The position numbers and the translations under genes were made by a program. DNA of 64,000 bases from Pseudomonadota bacterium (GTDB lineage Bacteria > Pseudomonadota > Gammaproteobacteria > Steroidobacterales > Steroidobacteraceae): the NCBI GenBank assembly GCA_021843755.1, contig JAKBWB010000039.1, positions 62,001-126,000 on the forward strand. Reading direction: 5' to 3'. The notes below the pieces were generated by a model that was not told the DNA's origin, ran no database searches, and saw nothing but the letters and a program-made list of their open reading frames with translations. Below are positions 28,026 to 35,575 of this stretch, in pieces (position 1 is the first letter of the stretch; each line of letters begins with the position of its first letter).

Positions 28026-28178
28026 ATGCGGAAAACAGGGCTCTTGATTGCAGCGCGCCGAACTCTGGGTGATGCGCGCGTCACGAGCATCAGCCCTGAG
28101 GCGCGCCTCGAGGCGGCCTACAAGGCACTCATGCAGAGTGCCCTGGCCGCGCTGCTGATCAAGAGCGCGTCCGGCTGA
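28026..28178 (+). pseudogene. Truncated HEPN-like protein fragment
   Basis: About 50 residues: LLIAARRTLGDARVTSISPE and RLEAAYKALMQSALAALL. This is the characteristic N-terminal helix pair of small HEPN-type proteins that often accompany nucleotidyltransferases. The usual following region (GHH...LDALRRxRN) is missing and the frame stops at once. It is therefore probably a remnant, consistent with its place in a decayed defence-rich stretch. The family match is from memory. Confidence 0.4.
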
Positions 28179-28505
28179 CAGCATCACCTATTCGCCGCGT
28201 CACTGCCAAACGACTCGGTCGGCGCGACATGGGGCTTGTATGCCGTCCGCTCGATAAATGGCGACGGAGGAGCTTCTTTCGGTGCGATTGCGCGAACTTC
28301 CCGCCTGATGCGTTGAGGCAAAGGTCAGGGCTGCCGCGTCGAGCCGCAGCAACCTGCCTCAATCGCACCTGAGTGCAAATAGCGTGCACAGGGCAGCGGG
28401 GGCGCCCCATTCGCGCACGCGCCGCTGATGCACCACCCTATGGTATTGCAAGTAATTCATACGGGGCTCTACTGCCGGTCGGGCGGATCTGCCGGAGGAC
28501 TGGCG

Positions 28506-29065
28506 ATGAGCAGGCTGACGCTCCGGGGTGGCTTGGCAGTCGTAACGGTGTTGCTCCTTGCTGGCGCTTGCGGCTGGAAGCGAGCAGCAAATGCAGCGGT
28601 GCCCGGCGGAACCGCTGGCATTTATTCCGGATCGGTCACCTACTACCGGTTTCCAGGACCTGTCGTCTCCCCGCCCAAGCGGCTGCTCGGCGCCATAAGG
28701 AAAGACGGAGCCGTTATTTTATCTCGGTGTACCCGACAACCGGCGACGTTCATGTGTTTCGCAGACTCGCCGGTTACGGGAAATTCACGCGCTTCGAGTA
28801 CGAAGTACCGCCCGAAGGGCAAATGGCAGCGCGCGGTGCGCAGAAATGGGAGATCAGGATCAAGCCTGGCGTCTCGAGCGGGCATCCACGCCGGTTGCTC
28901 GGAAAATCTGACCTCCGGAATGCCAACGTTCCGAGAGCTTGAAGACTGCGTCTTTGGTCGCCTGTACCTCAAGAGTGGTTCTTCAGCGACGGCTATATCT
29001 ACGCTTATGAAAGCAGTTCAGGCAGGAGTTACGCTCTGAAAGATTGCGCCAAGGGAGACAGCTGA
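28506..29065 (+). pseudogene. Frameshifted lipoprotein/secreted protein gene
   Basis: Frame 1 starts at an ATG (28506) with a signal and lipobox-like segment (AVVTVLLLAGACGWKR), then GGTAGIYSGSVTYYRFPG. Near 28710 the protein-like sequence moves to another frame (YFISVYPTTGDVHVFRRLAG, FEYEVPPEGQ). After about 28920 it returns to frame 1 (RELEDCVFGRLYLKSG), and near 28970 moves to the third frame (WFFSDGYIYAYESSSGRSYA), ending at a TGA at 29063-29065. So a secreted protein of about 185 residues has suffered at least three indels. Function unknown. Confidence 0.55.
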
Positions 29066-29154
29066 CATCCCTCGTCAGCTGAATGTCCGCATTTGGCCAC
29101 TATGCAAAGCTTCGCGTAGTGGCCGCTGTGCGTCAACGATATGCGGCGGATGAT

Positions 29155-29556
29155 CTACCGAGAATCTGGCGTCAGGAATTTGCACTTCGGACCAACTGCC
29201 TTTGCGAGGCGTCCATCCAGAGTGGCCAACGGGAATCCGAGATCTTCGGCGACAGCAACGTACCACGCGTCGTAGCTCGTGACCGTATGACGTAGCTCCC
29301 AGATACGGTCTGAAAATGGTTCAAACGGAAAAAGCTCGATTTCAAGCTGAGTCAGATCTTCCTGCGCTCCATTGGCCTCGGGCGTGGTTATCTGCTTGGC
29401 GCGTTCCAGGCGCCGGAGGACATTCGTGACCTCTACGAACACGAGTTCCGGAGCGTAAAGTGCCTGATCATCGATGACCTCTTCCGCCCAGACGCCGGCG
29501 GGCCCGGTATCGATTAGCGCGGCGACAATGACCGACGAATCAACGACGACACTCAC
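29155..29556 (-). CDS. vapC: PIN-domain toxin VapC
   Basis: A 133-residue PIN-fold ribonuclease. Acidic active-site residues are visible in the expected order: D in VVVDSSVIVAAL (residue 6), E in FVEVTNVLRR (about 42), D in SYDAWYVAVAE and D in ATLDGRLA. Relatives cleave tRNA or rRNA when freed from their antitoxin. Its ATG overlaps the stop of the antitoxin gene by 4 bp, the standard vapBC order. The gene appears intact. Confidence 0.9.
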   Translation of the reverse strand: MSVVVDSSVIVAALIDTGPAGVWAEEVIDDQALYAPELVFVEVTNVLRRLERAKQITTPEANGAQEDLTQLEIELFPFEPFSDRIWELRHTVTSYDAWYVAVAEDLGFPLATLDGRLAKAVGPKCKFLTPDSR

Positions 29557-29789
29557 CGGCGATCAGCGTCGCGGTTGCTCAAAATCTGATCTGCAGCAAC
29601 CCTGGTCTGGGTAGCGCGCTTGCGCCTCCGCACCTGCTTCAGCCAGGCATCCGCAGTCGGCCGTGTGGCCAGTCGCTCGAGCGCGATTCGCAGAAATTCC
29701 TGCATGGATCTACCCTGTGCGGCGGCTCGGGCGGCAAGCTCGTGCCGCACTTTCTCAGGCACATCGCGGACGGTAATCTGCACACTCAT
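29553..29789 (-). CDS. vapB: VapB/FitA-like antitoxin
   Basis: A 78-residue antitoxin with an N-terminal ribbon-helix-helix (SVQITVRDVPEKVRHELAAR) and a C-terminal basic region (VRRRKRATQ) that should wrap the PIN toxin. The RHH also mediates autorepression. The start at 29789 (MSVQITV) is the canonical one; the longer frame adds 13 unrelated residues. It directly precedes vapC with a 4-bp overlap. Confidence 0.88.
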   Translation of the reverse strand: MSVQITVRDVPEKVRHELAARAAAQGRSMQEFLRIALERLATRPTADAWLKQVRRRKRATQTRVAADQILSNRDADRR

Positions 29790-29792
29790 GCC

Positions 29793-29823
29793 TGCATAAT
29801 GCCAGCGATGCCTGCCATATGCA
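29793..29823. promoter_or_regulatory. Candidate VapB(C) autoregulatory operator
   Basis: A 31-bp imperfect dyad with outer arms TGCATA/TATGCA ends 3 bp before the vapB ATG. It contains the direct repeat ATGCCTGC (overlapping the start codon, and again at 29808-29815). This position suits autorepression by the RHH antitoxin. The assignment is inferred. Confidence 0.4.
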
Positions 29824-29949
29824 AGCACGGGCGCGCTCCACCAAAAGAGATTGCGGTCGACGAATGACCGCTTCCAGAAAGTCCGAAGAAGAGCCCTGAA
29901 CGATCTTTCCTGGCCATTATGGAAAGCTTTTCATGATGGCCACGAGTCG

Positions 29950-30843
29950 TCACGCGGCGCGCAGCCACGCTGCCTCGACCGGACTCCATGTGGCCGTCAT
30001 TGGCTCATTGCCGATTGCAGGGTCAGCGAACGTAAAGAGGAGTTCGAGAACTGTTGCGAAATCCCCCGGCGCTGACGCTTCGAGCCGTTGCTTTGGTAAC
30101 CACGCTGCCCACCGACTCTGCGCAATCTCCTGGAAATTGGCCAGCGCAGACCTCAAAGGCGCGAGCGGGACGCAGGGATATGGCGCCACACGCAGCATGG
30201 AGGCCCGAAGCGTTTTGGATTCTACGACTTGGCGCCGAATGAGCACATAGAGGTCAACGAAGTCCCGCCACCTGGTGTTGGCCGATCCTCGTGCAAGTGC
30301 TGTAACGATCTTTTCTGCGAAAACCATCTCCGGCGGATAGCCTCGAACGACCAGCGTGTCATCGAGTAATCGAGGGAGCCAGACTTGCTGTGGCTCAGGC
30401 CAGATCGGGTCACCCACATTGATGTCAACGTGTAGGCGGATGATGGCGCGCGAGAACTCTCCCCGAGCGTGACGCGGACCCCGCTGTAGTGGTCGTCGTC
30501 TCGAATGGTCTCCGCGGTCCCATGCTCGGCATCGAAGACGAGTCCGTCATCGACTTCGATGGCGGCGACCTCCCGGATCAGGCCGAGCACGTGCGCGGCG
30601 TTGTTCTCAAAATCATGGGCGACCAAGTCGATGTCGCGAGTCGGCCGACGGGCATCCAGTGCAGCAGGTAGAACTCCGCCTTTCAGCACGAAGTGGTCTG
30701 CGTGTACCGAGCGCACGAGTCGATCGAGAAAGCCTTCAAGCGCGTAGATCTGGATCAACTCATCCGTCGGTCTTGTCCCTCGCCCTCCGCTGCAGCTCGA
30801 GATATCGCCTTCCGGCCATCGTCTCTTTGGTTGCCCGCTTCAC
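29950..30843 (-). pseudogene. abiEii: AbiEii-type nucleotidyltransferase toxin, broken by two frameshifts
   Basis: The gene starts at a GTG that overlaps the abiEi stop (GTGA). The first frame reads MAGRRYLELQRRARDKTDG and stops. From about 30764 the protein continues in another frame (LIQIYALEGFLDRLVRS, FVLKGGVLPAAL, RPTRDIDLVAHDF), carrying the nucleotidyltransferase motifs. Near 30460 a second indel moves the sequence to a frame reading SRAIIRLHVDINVGDPIWP and VVRGYPPEMVFAEKIVTAL, which runs to 29950. The parts are collinear with AbiEii, so the toxin gene is complete in extent but not in frame. Confidence 0.8.
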
Positions 30844-31436
30844 AGGATGACTTCCAGGGCTTGGCGAACCGCGCGCTCGGCGCCGTGGAACGATCGTGCC
30901 ATCGCAATCAATGTCGCGGGCCTGGCGTCCTTGCGCCGTAGCCACCGGCGCAGCGCCTCCCACGCGACTTCCGATCCTTCACGATGCCGAAGCCGGATCA
31001 CATCGACCAGCGAGCGCTTGGCTGAGTACAGGCCGAGGGTCAGTCCGTCCCCGATTCGGATCATTTCCCGGCCGAGCGCGAAGGTGTCTCTGGCAAAGAC
31101 GTGAACGTCCGCCGGCGACTGCAGTGTCGGAATACGTCCACCGCGGGGGATTGCGATGTCAATGCGAGCCGGAATGACGTCGGTCAGACCGTGACGCGCA
31201 AGGGCGGTCATCAGGCAGAGCGTGCCCTCAGGGACCCGGAGGGCGATCTCGATGAGGTTGTGATCGGCAGGTGCGGCGTCCGCCCGTCGAAAGAGACCAC
31301 GGCCCAGCTGCTCTAGATGCCCCTCATCGCGGTACCGATAGAGGCGCCGCGCAGAGAGCCCGGCCGCCATGGCGTCCGAGTAGGTAAAGACGGAAGGCAG
31401 AGTGCCCGGGATCCGAGTTGAGGGCTTGGCGGACAT
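30840..31436 (-). CDS. abiEi: AbiEi antitoxin/transcriptional repressor (system 1, intact)
   Basis: A 198-residue protein of the AbiEi type: an N-terminal winged helix (FTYSDAMAAGLSARRLYRYR and DEGHLEQLGRGLFRR), then the AbiEi core TLCLMTALARHGLTDVIPAR, IDIAIPRGG and LGLYSAKRSLVDVIRLRHRE. In type IV systems AbiEi represses its own operon and antagonises the AbiEii nucleotidyltransferase toxin without stable binding. The ATG at 31436 was chosen because it directly follows the perfect dyad. The partner toxin gene is frameshifted, so this is an orphan antitoxin. Confidence 0.85.
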   Translation of the reverse strand: MSAKPSTRIPGTLPSVFTYSDAMAAGLSARRLYRYRDEGHLEQLGRGLFRRADAAPADHNLIEIALRVPEGTLCLMTALARHGLTDVIPARIDIAIPRGGRIPTLQSPADVHVFARDTFALGREMIRIGDGLTLGLYSAKRSLVDVIRLRHREGSEVAWEALRRWLRRKDARPATLIAMARSFHGAERAVRQALEVIL

Positions 31437-31444
31437 GGATGAAC

Positions 31445-31475
31445 GTGTATACAGAGCTTTCTTATCTGTATACAC
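31445..31475. promoter_or_regulatory. Perfect dyad operator of abiE system 1
   Basis: GTGTATACAGA, 9 bp, TCTGTATACAC: 11-bp arms without mismatch, 31 bp in total, ending 9 bp before the abiEi ATG. AbiEi proteins are known to bind inverted repeats in their own promoter, so this is very probably the autoregulatory site. It overlaps the 3' end of the integrase remnant. Confidence 0.75.
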
Positions 31476-31626
31476 TTTCTTCCGGCAGTAGACCTGATGT
31501 CCAGTGCCCCAGGTCCTTGTCGCACCACAAAAGATCGTCGCGATGATAGTCACCGGCAGGGTCGAAGAGCCGGTAGGGCTTCTCGCGCGGCTTCGCATTG
31601 ACGATCGCGACGTGAGTGATCGGCAT
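31462..31626 (-). pseudogene. N-terminal stub of a DUF4102 (P4-type) tyrosine integrase
   Basis: From an ATG with a good Shine-Dalgarno (GGAGTGG) the strand encodes HVAIVNAKPREKPYRLFD, the diagnostic N-terminus of DUF4102/P4-like integrases. Similarity then fades and the frame stops after 54 residues. It reads away from the tRNA-Phe-derived repeat 240 bp to its right, the usual orientation of such integrases relative to their tRNA target. It marks an older integrated element to the left. Confidence 0.7.
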
Positions 31627-31863
31627 GATTTCCACTCCTCCGAAACCCAGGAAGACGGATTTCAGCTATCCCAGGGCAGTTGCCCCCAAGGCCTCACAAT
31701 CGTCTATTTGCCCCCGCAAGTTGCCCCCAGGGTGTGCTCGCTGTCAAGGTCGCCGGGTCAACGGATTAGCGGCCAATTCTCCGATAATACCGTTGCGCAT
31801 CAATAGCTTATGCGTACCCCGACGCAATGGGGCGTAGGCAGCGAAGCGGGGGAAAGAGCGGGA

Positions 31864-31907
31864 TGGTGGCCAGAGGCGGAATCGAACCACCGACCCGCGG
31901 ATTTTCA
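31864..31907. repeat. Left attachment-site copy: 44-bp repeat of the tRNA-Phe 3' end
   Basis: This segment matches 39465-39508, the CCA-end half of the tRNA-Phe gene, with two mismatches in 44 bp (position 31874, A for G, and 31895, C for A), in the same orientation. It is the remnant att site that bounds the integrated element on the left. No tRNA could fold from it. Confidence 0.9.
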
Positions 31908-32081
31908 CCCGCATATCGGCTACATAGGGGCTTATGAATCAATCACTTGCAGCGCTTGCCAGCCCCGTCCCCAGGCCCACCCAGGCACAATTACGGCACA
32001 CCCAATCTGAGCTCGACACATTCCTGGCACATCACCTCGTCACAGGGGCCGGCATGCACGTTTTGGGATTGGGAGCACTTG

Positions 32082-32112
32082 CACAAAACTTAAAGAGTAT
32101 TTAAGTTTTGTG
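32082..32112. promoter_or_regulatory. Perfect dyad operator of abiE system 2
   Basis: CACAAAACTTAAA, 5 bp, TTTAAGTTTTGTG: 13-bp arms without mismatch, 31 bp in total. It ends 1 bp before the ATG at 32114. It differs in sequence from the system 1 dyad but has the same overall span and position, which suggests AbiEi autorepression. It is A/T-rich in a GC-rich genome and may overlap the -10 region. Confidence 0.7.
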
Positions 32113-32113
32113 T

Positions 32114-32506
32114 ATGCACTCAGGCCACGCCACGGAGCCGACTTGGCAGGCACTATACGACGTCGCCGCCGCCCAAGAAGGCCTCTTCACCACCAAGCAA
32201 GCCGCGGCCGCCGGCTATTCGCCCCCGCTGCTCGCGCATCACCAGAAGACCGGACGCATCGCTCGGATACGTCGCGGGATCTACCGCCTCGTCCACTTCC
32301 CATCCGGCGAGCAAGAAGAGCTCGTCACAGCATGGCTGTGGACTGACTCTCAGGGCGTGCTCTCCCACCAGACGGCGCTTGCACTGCATGGGCTTTCCGA
32401 TGTTCTGCCCGCCCAGATCCATCTCACGCTGCCCCTGAGCTGGCGTCGCCGACGCTTTCGCGTGCCGCGAGGCTTCGTCCTGCACCACGCTGATATCTCG
32501 CCTAGT
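32114..32506 (+). pseudogene. abiEi: AbiEi antitoxin gene (system 2), 5' part, interrupted by an IS
   Basis: Encodes the winged-helix half: LFTTKQAAAAGYSPPLLAHH, RIARIRRGIYRLVHFP, then VLSHQTALALHGLSDVLPAQ and GFVLHHADISPS. At CCTAGT (32501-32506) the IS begins. After removing the IS and one copy of the 6-bp duplication, the frame joins exactly to the 3' part (ERAWAGAVPVTSVRRTL), giving a normal AbiEi of about 194 residues. Thus the gene was intact before insertion. The truncated frame runs about 19 residues into the IS. A TTG 6 bp upstream is a less likely start because it lies inside the dyad. Confidence 0.85.
32501..32506. repeat. Target-site duplication, left copy
   Basis: CCTAGT, repeated exactly at 34473-34478 on the other side of the IS. 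A 6-bp duplication is in the range for IS1634-type elements. Confidence 0.8.
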
Positions 32507-34472
32507 CCGAAGTTCTTCCCCGCGTCTGAGCCGACGGTAGTCAGCAGATCTCGCATTTTCTAGGGTTTCGAAGCGCAGGCTTGGGCGTGTTTTTGTCGCA
32601 AAATGTAGTCACTAATCATATTGCAATTACTCCTCAGATCAGCTATATTCCGTGGCATGTCGCAAAGAGGAGGCGCGGTTCACGTCGTCACCACACGGCG
32701 CCACTACAAAGGCCGGGTGTACGCGACGCATCTGCTGCGGCGCTCCTATCGCGAGGGGGCGCAGGTCAAGAACGAGACTGTTGGCAACCTCTCCCATCTT
32801 CCCGAACCGCTGATCGAGGTGATTCGCCGCGCGCTGCGCGGGGAGACGTTCGTACCCGTCGGTGAGCGCCTGCAGGTCGTGCGCTCCAAGCCTCACGGAC
32901 AGGTGCAGGCGGTGCGCGCGGCGATGCGGCGGTTGGGCTTTGAATCCTTGATCGCCTCGCGGGGCAGTCCCGAGCGCGATCGGGTGTGTGCGATGGTTGC
33001 CGCGCGCGTGCTCGCCCCGCATACGAAGCTTGCGACTACGCGCTGGTGGCACACGACGACACTCGCCGAGGAGTACGGGGTCGAGGCGGCCGATGAGAAC
33101 GACCTCTATAGCGCGATGGACTGGCTACTGGAGCACCAGGGACAGATCGAGCGCAAGCTCGCCGCACGACATCTGAGCGAGGGGGCGCTGGCGCTCTATG
33201 ACCTCTCATCGAGCTATTTCGAAGGCACGCACTGCCCGCTGGCCAAGCTCGGCCATGATCGGGATGGGAAGAAGCACAAGTTGCAGGTCAACTATGGATT
33301 GTTGACGAGCCAGGCGGGGTGTCCAGTGGCGGTATCGGTCTACGAGGGCAACACGGGGGATGCCAAGACGTTGATGCCGCAGGTCACGAAGCTGCGCGAG
33401 GAGTATGGACTTAAGCAGGTGGTGCTGGTGGGCGATCGGGGCATGATCTCCCACAAGGCGATCCAGGAGTTGCGGGATCTCGAGGGGCTGTCCTGGATCA
33501 CGGCGCTCAAGAGCACGCAGATCCGCACGCTCGTGGAAGGGGAGACGCTGCAGCTTGGTTTTTTCGATGAGCGCAATCTGGTGGAGATCAGCCATCCCGA
33601 CTACCCCGGCGAGCGGCTCATTGCCTGTCGCAATCCTGAGCTGGCGAAGCTGCGCAGCCATAAGCGCCAAGCGTTACTGGAAGCGACGGGGAAGGAACTC
33701 GAGAAGGTGCGCGCGAGCGTTGCAGCGGGGCGGCTGAAGGGCAAGGACAAGATCGGCGTGCGCGTCGGACGCGTGGTCAACAAGTACAAAGTTGCCAAGC
33801 ACTTCGAGCTCACGATCGAGGAGCAGCGCTTCGAGTTCAAGCTCCTCGAAGAGCAGATCTGCGCCGAGGCGGCGCTCGATGGCCTCTATGTGATCCGCAC
33901 CGCCGTCCCGAAGAGGCGCATGTCAGCGGCCGATGCAGTCAGAAACTACAAGGCGCTCGCGAACGTTGAGCACGCGTTCCGTTCGCTCAAGACCGTGGAC
34001 CTGAAGGTGCGTCCGATCCACCATCGGCTCGAGGATCGTGTTCGCGCCCACATCTTCCTGTGCATGCTCGCCTACTATGTCGAGTGGCACATGCTCGAGG
34101 CCTGGCGGCCGCTGCTCTTCGCCGATGAAGATCAGGCGGCAAAAGCCGATCGCGACCCAGTGGCCCCCGCCGAGCGTTCCGAGGAGGCGTTACAGAAGGT
34201 TCTCACGCACACTCTCCCCGACGGTACTCCGGCACACAGCTTCCGCACCCTGCTCGAGGATCTCTCGACCATCGTGCGCAACACCTGCCGCACCCCCGGA
34301 CCTGTCGAGCGCTCCGGCACCTTCGACCTCATCACCACGCCCACCGCAAAACAGCGCCGCGCCCTGGAGTTGATCGACACGATCGTCGTGTAGACAGAAA
34401 CCCTGCGCTCTCGCCGACCCTATGTCAGCGAAATCAAAGGGAAAAACTGTCCGGTGCGAGCACGAACTTCAG
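32507..34472 (+). mobile_element. IS1634-family insertion sequence inside abiEi
   Basis: A 1,966-bp element flanked by CCTAGT duplications. Imperfect terminal inverted repeats start CCGAAGTTC on the left and, read inward, CTGAAGTTC on the right. It holds a single transposase gene. The exact duplication and rejoinable host gene indicate a fairly recent insertion. Confidence 0.88.
32657..34393 (+). CDS. IS1634-family DDE transposase
   Basis: A 578-residue transposase of the IS4/IS1634 superfamily. The DDE segments are visible: LALYDLSSSYFEGTHCPLAK (first Asp), VVLVGDRGMISHKAI (second Asp), and the Y-(2)-R-(3)-E-(6)-K-like block around ANVEHAFRSLKTVDLKVRPI (Glu). HRLEDRVRAHIFLCMLAYY near the C-terminus is typical of the family. 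The ATG at 32657 (MSQRGGAVH) was preferred over one 12 codons upstream. Full length and apparently functional. Confidence 0.92.
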   Translation: MSQRGGAVHVVTTRRHYKGRVYATHLLRRSYREGAQVKNETVGNLSHLPEPLIEVIRRALRGETFVPVGERLQVVRSKPHGQVQAVRAAMRRLGFESLIASRGSPERDRVCAMVAARVLAPHTKLATTRWWHTTTLAEEYGVEAADENDLYSAMDWLLEHQGQIERKLAARHLSEGALALYDLSSSYFEGTHCPLAKLGHDRDGKKHKLQVNYGLLTSQAGCPVAVSVYEGNTGDAKTLMPQVTKLREEYGLKQVVLVGDRGMISHKAIQELRDLEGLSWITALKSTQIRTLVEGETLQLGFFDERNLVEISHPDYPGERLIACRNPELAKLRSHKRQALLEATGKELEKVRASVAAGRLKGKDKIGVRVGRVVNKYKVAKHFELTIEEQRFEFKLLEEQICAEAALDGLYVIRTAVPKRRMSAADAVRNYKALANVEHAFRSLKTVDLKVRPIHHRLEDRVRAHIFLCMLAYYVEWHMLEAWRPLLFADEDQAAKADRDPVAPAERSEEALQKVLTHTLPDGTPAHSFRTLLEDLSTIVRNTCRTPGPVERSGTFDLITTPTAKQRRALELIDTIVV

Positions 34473-34478
34473 CCTAGT
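34473..34478. repeat. Target-site duplication, right copy
   Basis: CCTAGT, identical to 32501-32506; it restores the abiEi reading frame when joined. Confidence 0.8.
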
Positions 34479-34670
34479 GAGCGAGCATGGGCCGGCGCGG
34501 TGCCGGTGACCTCCGTGCGCAGAACACTCAACGACTGCGCAGTCGCAGGTCTTTCTCCTGATCTGCTCCGCCAAGGCGCCAAACAGGCGCTTGCGCGCGG
34601 CCTCGTGACGAGAGCAGAAATGGGCGCGGTGCAGAAAGCACTCAAGGCCTTTGGCGGACTCAAAGGATGA
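34479..34670 (+). pseudogene. abiEi: AbiEi antitoxin gene (system 2), 3' part
   Basis: The C-terminal AbiEi segment ERAWAGAVPVTSVRRTLNDC, then LSPDLLRQGAKQALARGL and a basic tail. Its stop overlaps the abiEii ATG (ATGA), as expected for an abiE operon. Alone it lacks the DNA-binding domain; whether the piece is expressed from an IS-borne promoter is unknown. Confidence 0.82.
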
Positions 34671-35560
34671 GTGTGCAGACATACGCCTCACCCCAAGCCT
34701 TCAAGCAGGCCCTGGAGCAGCGCCTGAAGACTGCATCCAGCAGCGGCGTCGACTTCGGGCGCCGAAGACAGCTCCTGGTCTTCGATCGATTCTTGGCCCG
34801 AGTGATGGCTGTTTTCGGTGACGCGGCTCTATTGAAGGGCGGGCTCGTGCTCGAGCTGCGCTTGGAACGCGCTCGAGCAACCAAGGACATCGATCTGCGG
34901 CTGATCGGTTCACCGGATAGCGTACTTGCAGACCTTCGGCAGGCCGGAAGACTGGATCTTAAGGATTTCATGACTTTCGAAGTCACTCCTGACATCGAGC
35001 ACCCGCAGTTGCAAAACGACGGTATGCGGTACGAAGGCTTCCGATTTCGTACGGAGTGCCGCTTGGCGGGCAAGCTCTATGGTCAACGTTTCGGGGTGGA
35101 CGTCGCCTTTGGCGATCCCATCCTCGGGGAACCTGAGATCGTCAGCGCCGACGATACCCTTGCGTTCGCTGGCGTGGCGCCACCGGTCCTGCGGCTATAT
35201 CCGATCGAAACGCACCCCGCTGAGAAACTCCACGCGTACACGCTACCGCGTCCTCGGCCCAACACGCGCGTAAAGGACCTTCCGGACATTGCTCTGCTCG
35301 GCACCATGCAACCGTTGGACGCAGAACGACTGCGCCTGGCACTGGCGCAAACCTTTGAATTTCGCGGCACTCATGCTGTGCCCTCGTCCGTTCCCGATCC
35401 TCCTATCAGATGGTCCACTCCCTACGGGCAGCTGGCCAGGGAGTACGAACTTGCGTGGACGACACTCGAGGAACTGACCGCCGCTGTCGCAGCCTTTATC
35501 AACCCCGTGCTCGCCGGCAAAAACGGCACTTGGCGTCCGGCGAAATGGCAATGGTTCTAA
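34667..35560 (+). CDS. abiEii: AbiEii nucleotidyltransferase toxin (system 2, intact)
   Basis: A 297-residue DUF1814/AbiEii-type nucleotidyltransferase. Seen: LLKGGLVLELRLERARATKD with the GG and DIDLRL acidic pair (about residues 57-82), a further Asp in FGVDVAFGDP, and a C-terminal lysine/arginine segment HPAEKLHAYTLPR (motif IV region). Members of this type add nucleotides to tRNA or otherwise block growth reversibly, giving phage abortive infection. It is coupled to abiEi by ATGA. Because abiEi is split, the toxin is intact without its cognate antitoxin unless expression is lost or another AbiEi compensates. Confidence 0.88.
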   Translation: MSVQTYASPQAFKQALEQRLKTASSSGVDFGRRRQLLVFDRFLARVMAVFGDAALLKGGLVLELRLERARATKDIDLRLIGSPDSVLADLRQAGRLDLKDFMTFEVTPDIEHPQLQNDGMRYEGFRFRTECRLAGKLYGQRFGVDVAFGDPILGEPEIVSADDTLAFAGVAPPVLRLYPIETHPAEKLHAYTLPRPRPNTRVKDLPDIALLGTMQPLDAERLRLALAQTFEFRGTHAVPSSVPDPPIRWSTPYGQLAREYELAWTTLEELTAAVAAFINPVLAGKNGTWRPAKWQWF

Positions 35561-35575
35561 AAAGAGTGTCCCGCC

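Noticed and set aside
31810-32010. A small rightward frame over the left att repeat
   Set aside because: It is the translated tRNA 3' fragment plus flanking DNA, not a gene.
32563-32656. An upstream extension of the transposase (MQLLLRSAIFRG)
   Set aside because: The later ATG has the better family fit; the extension is unlike IS1634 transposases.
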